Below are positions 5,611 through 13,913 of a stretch of DNA of 20,380 bases, piece by piece (within the stretch, counting starts at the first letter, position 1; each line of letters starts with the position of its first letter). The notes under the pieces are model-generated. The model did no database searches, had not been told where the DNA came from, and was given only the letters and a program-made list of their open reading frames with translations. Position numbers and translations under genes: made by a program. The stretch comes from Bacteroidales bacterium UBA3754 (GTDB lineage Bacteria > Bacteroidota > Bacteroidia > Bacteroidales > UBA1715), in assembly GCA_002371705.1 (NCBI GenBank), contig DFGI01000086.1, forward strand, positions 1-20,380, given 5' to 3'.

Positions 5611-6969
5611 TTATTTCTTTTCTTGTTGTTGAGCTTTTTCCGCTTCTTGTTTTTTAATCATCTGCATCACGTTTGCCTTGCCCAAGCGGATATAGTCAAG
5701 CAATGGTTTGTGGGCAGGGCAGGAGAACGAGCAAGAACCGCATTCAAAACAGTCGCGGATGTTGTGTTCGTTCAGTTCCGTAAGCATTTTCCTTTTCGAC
5801 AACGCATAGAACAAATATGGCTCCAGACCCATTGGACAAGCGTCAACGCAACGTCCGCAACGAATGCAGTTGCTTTCTTTGTGGCGATGTGCTTCTTCCT
5901 CGGTCATGCACAAAACGCCCGAAGAACCTTTCATAATAGGTACGTCGAGGTTTTGAATGGCTTTACCCATCATTGGTCCGCCCGAAATGACTTTTGCCGT
6001 ATTTTCGGGTATACCGCCAACAGCGGCAAGCACGTCGGCAGTGCTTGTTCCCATACGTACCAATAAATTCGACGGATTTTGCAAAGCCGTGCCTGTAACA
6101 GTCACAACGCGTTCAAACAACGGCTTGTTTTTCTCAACGGCTTCGTAAACGGCAAACGTCGTGGCAATGTTGCTTACCACGCATCCGATTGAACCTGGAA
6201 GTTGTCCCGACGGAACTTCGCGACCTGTCAATGCCTGAATAAGGTGTTTTTCGCTTCCTTGCGGATATTTCACTTTAAGGGGCACAACTTCAATTCCGCT
6301 GAATTTTGCGGCGGTTTTGGTCATATTTTCTATTGCGTCGGGTTTGTTGTTTTCAATGCCGATTTTAGCAGTAGAAACGTTCAGCACTTTTTTCAACAAT
6401 TCAACGCCGATGCATATCTCTTCGGCTTTCTCAAGCATAAGAGCGTGGTCGGCGGTAAGATACGGCTCGCATTCCGCACCGTTTATCAGAAGTGTGTCGA
6501 TTACGATGCCCGGAGGAGGTGATAGTTTCACTCCAAGTGGAAATGTGGCACCGCCCATTCCCACAATGCCAGCTTCGGTGATTTTTGCCTTAATTTCGTC
6601 GGCGGTGAAATCCATATTGTTCACAATCGTGTCGGTACGGTCAATAGTATCTTCCCACGTGTCGGTTCCGTCGCTTTTGATGACAATCATCTGTTGCTTG
6701 AATCCGGCGATATTTGGGAAAAAATCAATCTTTTCGACCGTTCCAGAAACCGAAGAAAAAATGTTGGCTGAAACAAATCCGCTGCTTTCGCCGATTTTTG
6801 TTCCTACTTTTACCGTGTCGCCAACAGCCACTATGGGATTTGCCGGCTTGCCGATATGTTGCGCCATAGGTATTGTTACAACCTGTGGGAGAGGAGCAAT
6901 CTCAATCTTTTTACCTTTTGACAGTTTGTTTTCTTTCGGGTGGATACCACCAATATGGAAGGTTTTCAT
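5611..6969 (-). CDS. rnfC: RnfC, NADH/FMN- and iron-sulfur-binding subunit of the Rnf complex
   Basis: The product is 452 residues from the ATG at 6969-6967, giving MKTFHIGGIHP. An upstream TTG at 6975 would add only two residues and is less likely. The N-terminal barrel-sandwich domain is followed by a Complex I 51-kDa-like flavin/NADH-binding core (GIVGMGGATFPLGVKL about 135-149, INGAECEPYLTADH about 162-175). Two 4Fe-4S motifs follow, C368-C371-C374-C378 and C407-C410-C413-C417. The Lys/Glu/Gln-rich tail is short, unlike the long repeats of some proteobacterial RnfC. RnfC is peripheral on the cytoplasmic face and is thought to exchange electrons with NAD+/NADH. It sits between rnfB (12-bp gap) and rnfD. 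Confidence 0.95.
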   Translation of the reverse strand: MKTFHIGGIHPKENKLSKGKKIEIAPLPQVVTIPMAQHIGKPANPIVAVGDTVKVGTKIGESSGFVSANIFSSVSGTVEKIDFFPNIAGFKQQMIVIKSDGTDTWEDTIDRTDTIVNNMDFTADEIKAKITEAGIVGMGGATFPLGVKLSPPPGIVIDTLLINGAECEPYLTADHALMLEKAEEICIGVELLKKVLNVSTAKIGIENNKPDAIENMTKTAAKFSGIEVVPLKVKYPQGSEKHLIQALTGREVPSGQLPGSIGCVVSNIATTFAVYEAVEKNKPLFERVVTVTGTALQNPSNLLVRMGTSTADVLAAVGGIPENTAKVISGGPMMGKAIQNLDVPIMKGSSGVLCMTEEEAHRHKESNCIRCGRCVDACPMGLEPYLFYALSKRKMLTELNEHNIRDCFECGSCSFSCPAHKPLLDYIRLGKANVMQMIKKQEAEKAQQQEKK

Positions 6970-6981
6970 ACGCAAAAAGAT

Positions 6982-7824
6982 TTAGTTTGTTGTTTCTTCT
7001 TTCTTCTTTCGAGGAGGAAAGTTTGTTTCTATAATCGCACCTGTAGGACATTCTTCAACACATTTCCTACAGAGTTTACACTTTTCAGGGTCGATGTATG
7101 CCAAGAAATCCGTGACGGTAATTGCCTCGTTTGCACAGACTTTCGCACATTTTCCACAACCTATGCAGGCGGCGGTACATGCTTTACGGGCAACGGCACC
7201 TTTGTCTTTGTTGGAACAGCCGACGTAGATTTTCATATCTTTTTTGTTCGTCTTGCGTAGTTCAATTATATGACGTGGACAAACTTCAGCACATTGACCG
7301 CAGGCAGTACATATTTTAGAATCAAATTCTGGCAGTTTCGTTTCTGGATTGATTTTGATTCCGCCAAACTGACACGCTCTTTCGCAGTCGCCCAAACCGA
7401 TACAGCCGAATGAGCAGCCCGTGTCGCTCGAAATTTGCGTTGCGACAAAAGCACACGACGAAATTCCTTCAAAATTCACCGTCTTTGGCCGTTTGTCGCA
7501 CGACCCTTTACATTTTACCACAGCGACACGCATTTCGGCTTTTTGAACCGATTTGCCAAGAAATTCACCGATTTTGTTCATCGTCTCCGAACCTCCTGCT
7601 GTACAATTCAAACCTTCGAGCGATGGGGAATCGACAAGCATCTGTGCAAATTTCTTGCAGCCGGGGAATCCGCAACCACCGCAGTTTGCTCCGGGCAACA
7701 TCGATTCTACTTCGCCATAGAGGGGATTTTCATCCGTCTTAAATTTCTTTGCGACGAAATACAATGCAAAACCTGCTATTACGCCGATTATGCAGAGAAG
7801 TAATATGGAATGTACTATCGTCAT
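6982..7824 (-). CDS. rnfB: RnfB, ferredoxin-like iron-sulfur subunit of the Rnf complex
   Basis: This is a 280-residue protein. The N-terminal transmembrane anchor (about 4-25) is followed by a four-Cys 4Fe-4S domain (C48, C51, C56, C74, in NCGGCGFPGC). Ferredoxin-type Cys clusters come next: C137/C141/C147/C151, C172/C175/C178/C182, C220/C223/C226/C230 and C249/C252/C255/C259. The C-terminus is charged. RnfB accepts electrons from ferredoxin and passes them into the membrane complex. The number of clusters fits the longer RnfB type found in Bacteroidota and clostridia. It starts 4 bp after the rseC-family gene, so the two are surely co-transcribed. Confidence 0.95.
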   Translation of the reverse strand: MTIVHSILLLCIIGVIAGFALYFVAKKFKTDENPLYGEVESMLPGANCGGCGFPGCKKFAQMLVDSPSLEGLNCTAGGSETMNKIGEFLGKSVQKAEMRVAVVKCKGSCDKRPKTVNFEGISSCAFVATQISSDTGCSFGCIGLGDCERACQFGGIKINPETKLPEFDSKICTACGQCAEVCPRHIIELRKTNKKDMKIYVGCSNKDKGAVARKACTAACIGCGKCAKVCANEAITVTDFLAYIDPEKCKLCRKCVEECPTGAIIETNFPPRKKKEETTN

Positions 7825-7828
7825 ATTG

Positions 7829-8239
7829 TTATTGTATTAGCGAGAACGAGAATTTTCGTTCCAACAGGTTATTCTTTTTATATAAAACCACATAATAGCA
7901 AACAACAAATGTGAGTGCTATCGCCGTGGCTATCAATTCGTTAGAAAATTGCAGACCGATGAATAGGGTAGCGACAAGAATAACAAGCGGTAGTATGTAT
8001 GCCCATACCACCGCTTGTGTTCCTAAGGAAGAATCCATTGATACATGGACTTCATCGCCGATGTTTATGTTTTTGTAGTTGTTGTTTTGAACGTGTACTA
8101 CTTTTTCCGATATTTCAATGAACCCACAGATGTTTTTTGCATGACAATCTCCACACGCCGATTCCGTAGCAATCGCTACGGTAATCATATCGTCAGCGAC
8201 TGATTTGACGATACCTTTGTGTGTGACGGAGCAGTTCAT
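7829..8239 (-). CDS. RseC/MucC-family membrane protein associated with Rnf
   Basis: The product is 136 residues. A soluble N-terminal part carries cysteines C29, C32 and C38 in ACGDCHAKNICG, followed by a short beta-rich stretch ending GDEVHVSM. Two transmembrane helices come at about 76-96 and 101-120. This is the SoxR-reducing/RseC domain layout. The family is linked to Rnf complexes; in Enterobacteria RseC helps keep SoxR reduced and modulates the RseA/sigma-E pathway. Here it is the first gene of the Rnf cluster, which supports a redox or assembly role with Rnf. The exact role in Bacteroidota is not established. Confidence 0.85.
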   Translation of the reverse strand: MNCSVTHKGIVKSVADDMITVAIATESACGDCHAKNICGFIEISEKVVHVQNNNYKNINIGDEVHVSMDSSLGTQAVVWAYILPLVILVATLFIGLQFSNELIATAIALTFVVCYYVVLYKKNNLLERKFSFSLIQ

Positions 8240-8248
8240 GGTTTCATC

Positions 8249-9523
8249 TTATCTAAAAATTGTTTTGTTTCTGTCGGGACCTACTGAAACGATTTTTACA
8301 GGAACTCCTGTCTCTTTTTCTATAAATTCAATATAGTCCTTGATTTCTTTTGGCAAATCTGCAAAGTTCGTCGTCGTCAATTCTTGTTTCCAACCTTTGA
8401 ATTCCGTGTAGATTGGTTTTGCGTTTTCCAAATCGTTTGGCAAATAATCTATTACTTTGCCTTTATATTTATATGCAGTACAAACTTTTATCGTGTCGAA
8501 GTTGTTCATCACGTCGATTTTCATCATAAACAATTGCGTAACGCCGTTCAACATAATGGCATATTTCAACGCAACCAAATCCAACCAGCCACAACGACGG
8601 GCACGACCTGTCGTTGCACCAAATTCGCCACCGTTTTGACGGAGCGTTTCGCCTGTTTCGTCAAATAATTCGGTAGGGAACGGACCACTGCCGACACGAG
8701 TGCAGTATGCTTTGAAAATTCCGAACACTTCACCTATTTTACTTGGCGCAAGTCCAAGTCCTGTGCACGCTCCGGCGGTTATTGTGTTCGAAGAAGTTAC
8801 GAAAGGATATGAGCCGAATTCTATATCCAGCAATGTTCCTTGAGCTCCTTCGCACAACATTGTTTTTCCGGAATTAAGAGCTTTGTTTACATAAAATTCC
8901 GTATCCTCGATTTGGAGAGATTGAATCAGTTTTATGCCTTCGAACCATTCTTTTTCGTATGCATCAATGTCGAATGTGTATTCGTAATTCTTGAGAATGT
9001 TCAAATGTGTCTGTTTGCATTGATTGTATTTCTCTTCAAAATTGTTGAGCAAATCGCCCACACGCAAGCCCGTTCGTGCAATTTTGTCGGTGTATGTAGG
9101 ACCGATTCCTTTTTTCGTAGAACCGATTTTATTTGCTCCTTTTGAGTTCTCGTATGCCTCGTCCAGCGCTTTGTGCGACGGAAGAATGATATGTGCACGG
9201 GTTGAAATGATGAGTGTTTTCTTCACATCAATACCTTGTTCCGCAAGTTTGTCAACCTCTTCTTTGAAAATAAACGGGTCAATCACCACGCCGTTGCCAA
9301 TGATGTTGATAGCATTCGGACGGAAAACTCCCGACGGAATAGTGTGGAGCACGTGTTTTACATTATTGAAAACCAACGTGTGACCAGCGTTCGGACCACC
9401 TTGAAACCGTGATATGATATCGTATTTCGGAGTTAATACGTCAACAATTTTACCTTTTCCTTCGTCGCCCCATTGCAAACCCAACAACACGTCGGCCGAC
9501 TTACCATTACATTTTGTATTCAT
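8249..9523 (-). CDS. purA: Adenylosuccinate synthetase
   Basis: This 424-residue enzyme of normal family length joins IMP and aspartate using GTP to give adenylosuccinate, the first committed step to AMP. Motifs seen are GLQWGDEGKGK (15-25, catalytic Asp20), QGGPNAGHT (41-49, catalytic His48), IGPTYTDKIARTGLRVGDL, CEGAQGTLLDIEFG, TTGRARRCGWLDL and VGPDRNKTI near the C-terminus. The start is the ATG at 9523-9521, with no better alternative. Its stop lies 9 bp before the rseC-family gene, so purA may share a transcript with the Rnf genes. It is cytoplasmic and housekeeping. Confidence 0.97.
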   Translation of the reverse strand: MNTKCNGKSADVLLGLQWGDEGKGKIVDVLTPKYDIISRFQGGPNAGHTLVFNNVKHVLHTIPSGVFRPNAINIIGNGVVIDPFIFKEEVDKLAEQGIDVKKTLIISTRAHIILPSHKALDEAYENSKGANKIGSTKKGIGPTYTDKIARTGLRVGDLLNNFEEKYNQCKQTHLNILKNYEYTFDIDAYEKEWFEGIKLIQSLQIEDTEFYVNKALNSGKTMLCEGAQGTLLDIEFGSYPFVTSSNTITAGACTGLGLAPSKIGEVFGIFKAYCTRVGSGPFPTELFDETGETLRQNGGEFGATTGRARRCGWLDLVALKYAIMLNGVTQLFMMKIDVMNNFDTIKVCTAYKYKGKVIDYLPNDLENAKPIYTEFKGWKQELTTTNFADLPKEIKDYIEFIEKETGVPVKIVSVGPDRNKTIFR

Positions 9524-9559
9524 TTTTTAATGTTAAATTAACTTATTTCTAAATCCTTG

Positions 9560-9567
9560 TAAATATA
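9560..9567 (-). promoter_or_regulatory. Candidate promoter for purA (TATATTTA, upstream TTTG)
   Basis: The minus strand carries TATATTTA, one base off TAnnTTTG, with a TTTG at 9586-9583 placed 15 bp upstream. That spacing is shorter than usual. It lies in the 110-bp gap between rel and purA; no terminator hairpin for rel was seen in that gap. Confidence 0.4.
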
Positions 9568-9633
9568 CGTAAAAAAAGCATTCAAACTACGAAGAACTGC
9601 GAATGTTGAAAAAAAATTTACGCATTTTATAAT

Positions 9634-11832
9634 TTATTGATTTTCAGATATTATTTGCCAATTCTTTTGTTCTATACGTTCAACTTTTTCAACACCTTTC
9701 AATTTTTGAAGGCTCACCATAATCAGATTTAGCTGCTGACTGTCGTGTATATAGAGGTCAAAATAGGCTGTGAATTCGTGTTCCACAGTCTCTATATGCA
9801 CGGTGCGGATGTTCACATTCAGCTGTTTTGCAATTATGCCCGAAATTTCATTCAAAATGCCGATTCGGTCTTTCCCTTTGATTTGTATGGATGATAGGAA
9901 CACTTGTTCCTGACGGCTTATCCACTTGATTTTTTGGGCAGGTTCCTTAAGTTGTCGTTCTATTGCAATCGGACAGTTTTGTTTATGGATTTCAATTCCG
10001 CTGTCTGTTTGAAAACCAATAACTTCGTCGCCCGGAATCGGATGGCAGCAGTCGGCAATTGAATAATTGGTTGAATGACGAATGATTTTTACGTTCGGCG
10101 ATTCTCTTTCTTGTTCTTCATCTTTGAAACTCCAAAACAGTATTTTCTTGCTCTTTCGTTTGTGGGTCGCATATTCAAGGATTTTATCCTTGTTGATTTC
10201 GTCCGCTCCTAATTTTTCAAAGAGTTCGGTTTTGTCAACCACGCCGTAGCCTTGAATCAGTTTTTCCAAAATTGTCTGGCTGACGTTTATGCCTTTTTCT
10301 TCAAGGGTTTCGGCAAGAATTTGCTGCCCGCGCATTATGTTGCGCTTTTTCTCATATTTGAACGCTTGTTGGAGCGCATTGTTCGCTTTGACTGTGGAAA
10401 TAATTTTAAACCATTCTTTCTGAGGCTTTTGTGATTCCGATGTGAGAATCTCAACTTGGTCGCCGCTTTGCAGTTTGTAGTCCAAAGCCACGATTTTTTG
10501 TTTGTTGATTCTTGCTCCAATTGCATGGTGACCGATTTCTGAATGTATATCGTATGCGAAATCAAGTGCGGTCGCTCCAATCGGGAAACGGTGCATTTCG
10601 CCTTTGGGCGTGAACGCAAACAAATCGGTGGAGTACAAGTTCATTTTGAACTCGTCCAAGAATTTCAACGCGTCTTCATCGGGATTTGTCAGCGAAGCCT
10701 GTACTCGTTTCATCCAAACTTCCAACTGGCTCTGTTCAAATCCGTCGATGTTTTTGTATTTCCAATGGGCTGCAAATCCGTTTTCTGCAATTTCGTCCAT
10801 TCGTTGGGTACGAATCTGCACTTCGACCCACGTTCCGTCTGGTCCCATCACTGTTGTGTGCAGGGCTTCGTAGCCATTGTCCTTCGGGGTAGAAATCCAG
10901 TCGCGCAATCGTTCGGGATTTGGCGTGTATTTGTCTGTAATATAGGAATATACACGCCAGCACATTGCTTTCTCTTCTTCGAGTGGCACGTCCTGCAAAA
11001 TGATTCTGACGGCAAACACATCATATACATTGTCGAATGTGACGTGTTTTTTTTGCATTTTAGCCCAAATGGAAGATATTGATTTTGAACGACTTGTGAT
11101 TGTGTAGTTAATGTTATGCTGTTCCAATGTCATCATAATTGGAATGCAGAAACGGTTCAAATAGTGGATTCGTTTCTTTTCGCTTCCTTTCAATTGATGC
11201 AAAATATCGTAGTAAACGGTTGGATTTAAGTATTTTAGACATAAATCCTCCATTTCCATTTTTATTTTGTAGAAACCCATTCGGTGGGCGAGTGGCACGA
11301 ACAGCATACTTGTTTCCTCGGCTATTCTTTTTTGTTTTTCGGGTGGCATCGAGTCGAGCGTCCGCATATTGTGGAGACGGTCGGCAAGTTTAATGATGAT
11401 GACCCGCACATCTTCCGACAGCGTGAATACAATCTTCTTGAAGTTTTCTGCTTGACCTTCTTTATTTTTCAATACGCCGCGGATTTTCGTCAGTCCGTCA
11501 ACAATTTGTGCGATTTTCGGACCAAACATTGATTCAATGTCTTCCAGCGTGATGTCTGTGTCTTCAACCACATCGTGCAACAATGCGGAAATTACTGATT
11601 TAGAGCCAAGCCCAATTTCGTCAGCCACGATTCTGGCGACCGCAATAGGGTGAAGAATATATGGTTCTCCCGACCGCCGCCGGGTACCGTAATGCGCCTC
11701 ATTCGCCACATTGAATGCTTTCCGCACCAATGCCGCTGTTTCTTCCGTCTTGCGGCACTTGGGCGCACCGTTGATTAAATCCTCAAATTGCTTATTTATA
11801 TTGTCCTTTTCTTCCTGCGAAAATTCTGTCAT
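9634..11832 (-). CDS. Bifunctional (p)ppGpp synthetase/hydrolase, Rel/SpoT family
   Basis: This long RSH protein of 732 residues makes and degrades the stringent-response alarmone. The N-terminal HD hydrolase domain has the full metal-site set: H61, H86-D87 in LLHDVVEDT, and D151/N155 in LADRLHNMRTL. It should therefore be active. The synthetase domain includes RSKSISSIWAKM (248-259), YDVFAVRII (270-278), PKDNGYEALHT (316-326) and VEVQIRT...EIAENGFAAHWKYK. A TGS domain is at about 403-465 (DLFAFTPKGEMHRFPIGATALDFAYDIH). A conserved-Cys region (ADCCHPIPGDEVIGF...NCPIA) and a C-terminal ACT domain follow. All domains of a full-length Rel are present. It is transcribed alone, divergently from grpE. 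Confidence 0.95.
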   Translation of the reverse strand: MTEFSQEEKDNINKQFEDLINGAPKCRKTEETAALVRKAFNVANEAHYGTRRRSGEPYILHPIAVARIVADEIGLGSKSVISALLHDVVEDTDITLEDIESMFGPKIAQIVDGLTKIRGVLKNKEGQAENFKKIVFTLSEDVRVIIIKLADRLHNMRTLDSMPPEKQKRIAEETSMLFVPLAHRMGFYKIKMEMEDLCLKYLNPTVYYDILHQLKGSEKKRIHYLNRFCIPIMMTLEQHNINYTITSRSKSISSIWAKMQKKHVTFDNVYDVFAVRIILQDVPLEEEKAMCWRVYSYITDKYTPNPERLRDWISTPKDNGYEALHTTVMGPDGTWVEVQIRTQRMDEIAENGFAAHWKYKNIDGFEQSQLEVWMKRVQASLTNPDEDALKFLDEFKMNLYSTDLFAFTPKGEMHRFPIGATALDFAYDIHSEIGHHAIGARINKQKIVALDYKLQSGDQVEILTSESQKPQKEWFKIISTVKANNALQQAFKYEKKRNIMRGQQILAETLEEKGINVSQTILEKLIQGYGVVDKTELFEKLGADEINKDKILEYATHKRKSKKILFWSFKDEEQERESPNVKIIRHSTNYSIADCCHPIPGDEVIGFQTDSGIEIHKQNCPIAIERQLKEPAQKIKWISRQEQVFLSSIQIKGKDRIGILNEISGIIAKQLNVNIRTVHIETVEHEFTAYFDLYIHDSQQLNLIMVSLQKLKGVEKVERIEQKNWQIISENQ

Positions 11833-11854
11833 TGTTCAAAATTTACAATCCTTA

Positions 11855-11862
11855 CAAATGTA
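11855..11862 (-). promoter_or_regulatory. Candidate -7 box (TACATTTG) for rel/spoT
   Basis: An exact TAnnTTTG match on the minus strand, 22 bp before the rel ATG. No clear -33 element is visible. It lies in the 265-bp divergent region shared with grpE. Confidence 0.45.
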
Positions 11863-11991
11863 CGCTTTTATTTAGAAAAAGCCTAATAAAGATTGTTTTT
11901 GTATTAACCAGTTATCAAATATTTTCCCAAATGCATGAAATCTTATTTTCGTCAAAATAATAATGTATGGTTATGGATTGGTAAATTTGAC

Positions 11992-11999
11992 TACATTTG
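11992..11999 (+). promoter_or_regulatory. Candidate -7 box (TACATTTG) for grpE-dnaJ
   Basis: An exact TAnnTTTG match about 98 bp upstream of the grpE ATG. The transcript would start near 12006 and would carry the palindrome at 12020-12035 in its leader. No convincing -33 element is present. Confidence 0.45.
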
Positions 12000-12019
12000 C
12001 CACCAAATTGTACTGACAA

Positions 12020-12070
12020 TGGCAGAAATCTGCCAATATGGCTCTAATTTTTGCTTGGCAAACAATTTGA
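12020..12070. promoter_or_regulatory. Palindrome and GGCA half-sites in the grpE leader, candidate heat-shock operator
   Basis: A perfect palindrome TGGCAGA-AA-TCTGCCA lies at 12020-12035. It is followed by TATGGCT (12037-12043) and a small hairpin TTTGC-TTG-GCAAA (12050-12062), so GGCA/TGCC words recur four times in about 45 bp. It is not a CIRCE element. TTGGCA (12055-12060) spaced from TTTGA (12066-12070) faintly resembles a -24/-12 promoter but lacks the -12 GC. The regulator is unknown. Confidence 0.4.
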
Positions 12071-12097
12071 CATAAGAATATATAAAAATATATAAAT

Positions 12098-12691
12098 ATG
12101 AGCGATAAGGAAAAGGAAGAAATTGATAATCAAGAATCTACGGAATCTGTGGAGAACGTGGATGGGCTAAACGACGAGCAGGCGCAAAGTCAAACTGAAG
12201 AAAATCAGGCAGATGAAGATTCAGAAAATTCGTCGGAACAAGACGAATTGTCAGTCGTGAAAAATGAATTGGAAGAATTGAAAGACAAACATTTGCGTCT
12301 TCAGGCGGAATTCGACAATTATCGCCGGAGAACGTTGAAGGAAAAGGCTGAATTGATTTCGTCGGCTGGCGAAAAGGTTTTGAAGGACCTGTTGCCTGTG
12401 ATTGACGATTTGGACCGCGCAATGGAATCAACGGCCACAGCTCAGGATGTTGCCGCTGTTCGCGAGGGGTTGGACTTGATTGTGAATAAGTTTCAGAATT
12501 TTTTGAAAAATAATGGTGTGAGCGAAATCGAGGCGAAAGAACAGGATTTTGATGCCGACAAACACGAGGCGGTGACGAAATTTCCTGCTCCAAGCGAGGA
12601 TTTGAAGGGCAAGGTAATTGATGTTGTGCAAAAAGGATATACGTTGAACGGCAAGGTTATGCGTTTCGCAAAGGTTGTCGTTGGTGAATAA
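12098..12691 (+). CDS. grpE: GrpE, nucleotide exchange factor of the DnaK chaperone
   Basis: The product is 197 residues. The first ~48 residues are acidic and disordered. A long coiled coil follows (about 50-105, ELSVVKNELEELKDKHLRLQAEFDNYRRRT). The GrpE core comes next, with LKDLLPVIDDLDRAME and a C-terminal beta domain ending GYTLNGKVMRFAKVVVGE. The family signature (VQ-GY-x-L-x-x-R-P/R-A-x-V) is recognisable, with small substitutions. GrpE releases ADP from DnaK. It precedes dnaJ by 11 bp on the same strand, a common arrangement in Bacteroidota; dnaK is not in this window. Confidence 0.96.
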   Translation: MSDKEKEEIDNQESTESVENVDGLNDEQAQSQTEENQADEDSENSSEQDELSVVKNELEELKDKHLRLQAEFDNYRRRTLKEKAELISSAGEKVLKDLLPVIDDLDRAMESTATAQDVAAVREGLDLIVNKFQNFLKNNGVSEIEAKEQDFDADKHEAVTKFPAPSEDLKGKVIDVVQKGYTLNGKVMRFAKVVVGE

Positions 12692-12702
12692 TTATAAAGG
12701 CA

Positions 12703-13860
12703 ATGGCGGAAAAAAGAGATTATTACGAAGTGTTAGGGGTGTCGAAAAATGCCACTAAGGATGAGCTGAAAAAGGCTTATCGTAAGTTGGCTATTCAATA
12801 TCACCCTGATAGACAGCAAGGTAAAACTGATGCGGAGAAAAAAGAAGCGGAGGAGAAGTTCAAGGAAGCTGCCGAAGCATACGATGTGCTGAGCGATGAT
12901 ACAAAACGTCAACGGTATGACCAATATGGTCACGCAGGTGTTGGAGGCGCAAGTGGCGGCGGTTTCTCCGATGTGAATGATATTTTCTCTCATTTCGGCG
13001 ACATTTTTGGCGATTTCTTTGGCGGAGGTGGCTTTAGCACTGGGTTCAGCGGCTTTGGCGGAGGACGCGGTGGCGCGGTTCGCAAAGGATCGAATCTGCG
13101 TGTTCGTGTAAAACTGAACTTGTCGGAAATCGTTTCTGGTGTCGAAAAGAAGATTAAAATAAAAAAGAAAGTTACCTGTACCGCTTGTAACGGTTCTGGT
13201 GCGGCTACATCGAACGATATGCAGACATGTCCCGACTGTAAGGGCTCTGGCTATGTGGTTCGGGTGGTAAATGGAATTTTTGGCAGAATGCAACAGCAGT
13301 CTCCGTGTCCACGTTGTGGAGGAGAAGGAAAAATTATTACCCATAAATGTCCACATTGTAACGGAGAAGGTGTTGTTGACGCAGAGGAAACGGTTACCGT
13401 GAAAATTCCTGCCGGTGTTGCCGATGGTATGCAGTTGAATGTGCAAGGTAAAGGAAATGCGCCTCGCCATGGTGGTATCAATGGCGATTTGCTCGTGCTG
13501 ATTGCCGAAGAGGAACATCCTGAATTTGAACGTGATGGTAGCGATTTGATTTATGATTTGAATATTAGTTTCCCTGACGCTGTGTTAGGAACTACAGTGG
13601 AAATTCCAACGGTTGAGGGAGCTGTGAAAATCAAGATAGAAGAAGGTACACAGTCGGGAAAAATTCTGCGTTTGCGAGGTAAAGGTGTTCCTGAAGTCAA
13701 TGGTTACGGACGGGGAGACTTGCTTGTAAATGTACAAGTGTTTGTTCCAAAAGATGTGACGAAAGATGAACGGAAAGTTCTTGAAAAACTTCAAGAATCT
13801 CCATCGTTTAAACCCAAAAACAAAAGTGGCTTCTTCGACAGAATGAAGGATTTCTTCTAA
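12703..13860 (+). CDS. dnaJ: DnaJ, Hsp40 co-chaperone
   Basis: The product is 385 residues of a type I Hsp40. The J domain spans 5-75 with the HPD motif at 34-36. A Gly/Phe-rich linker follows (about 80-125). The zinc-binding domain has all four CxxCxGxG units (C159/C162, C176/C179, C202/C205, C216/C219). Two C-terminal substrate-binding domains complete it, including GDLLVLIAEEEHPEFERDGSDL. DnaJ delivers substrates to DnaK and stimulates its ATPase. It is downstream of grpE in a two-gene unit closed by a terminator. No oddities are visible. Confidence 0.97.
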   Translation: MAEKRDYYEVLGVSKNATKDELKKAYRKLAIQYHPDRQQGKTDAEKKEAEEKFKEAAEAYDVLSDDTKRQRYDQYGHAGVGGASGGGFSDVNDIFSHFGDIFGDFFGGGGFSTGFSGFGGGRGGAVRKGSNLRVRVKLNLSEIVSGVEKKIKIKKKVTCTACNGSGAATSNDMQTCPDCKGSGYVVRVVNGIFGRMQQQSPCPRCGGEGKIITHKCPHCNGEGVVDAEETVTVKIPAGVADGMQLNVQGKGNAPRHGGINGDLLVLIAEEEHPEFERDGSDLIYDLNISFPDAVLGTTVEIPTVEGAVKIKIEEGTQSGKILRLRGKGVPEVNGYGRGDLLVNVQVFVPKDVTKDERKVLEKLQESPSFKPKNKSGFFDRMKDFF

Positions 13861-13881
13861 TAATTAATTGAATTTTTTATG

Positions 13882-13911
13882 AAAGCCAGGGCGAAAAGCC
13901 TTGGCTTTTTT
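13882..13911 (+). terminator. Rho-independent terminator of grpE-dnaJ
   Basis: An 11-bp stem (13882-13892 with 13898-13908, one G-T pair) and a GAAAA loop run into six T (13906-13911), 21 bp after the dnaJ stop codon. It ends 2 bp from the convergent stop codon of the minus-strand beta-barrel gene and may also slow transcription from that side. Confidence 0.88.
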
Positions 13912-13913
13912 GT

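Noticed and set aside
6970..6975. TTG start for RnfC two codons upstream of the ATG
   Set aside because: The ATG at 6969 gives the normal MKTFHIGGIHP start; a rare codon is not needed.
5623..7742. Several open frames of 60-220 codons on the plus strand opposite rnfC and rnfB
   Set aside because: All are mirror frames of genes with clear iron-sulfur motifs; none has a signal, domain or promoter.
10543..11082. A 179-codon open frame antisense to rel/spoT
   Set aside because: It lies entirely inside a gene with complete RSH domains, its product has no recognisable family, and it is typical of shadow frames in this AT-rich code.
12055..12070. Sigma-54 (-24/-12) promoter for grpE
   Set aside because: TTGGCA and TTTGA have the right spacing but the essential GC at -12 is GA, and the nearby TGGC/TTGC pair is one base too far apart.
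12733..13518. A 261-codon open frame antisense to dnaJ
   Set aside because: It fully overlaps the conserved DnaJ J-domain and zinc-finger codons; the predicted product is low-complexity and unlike any known protein.
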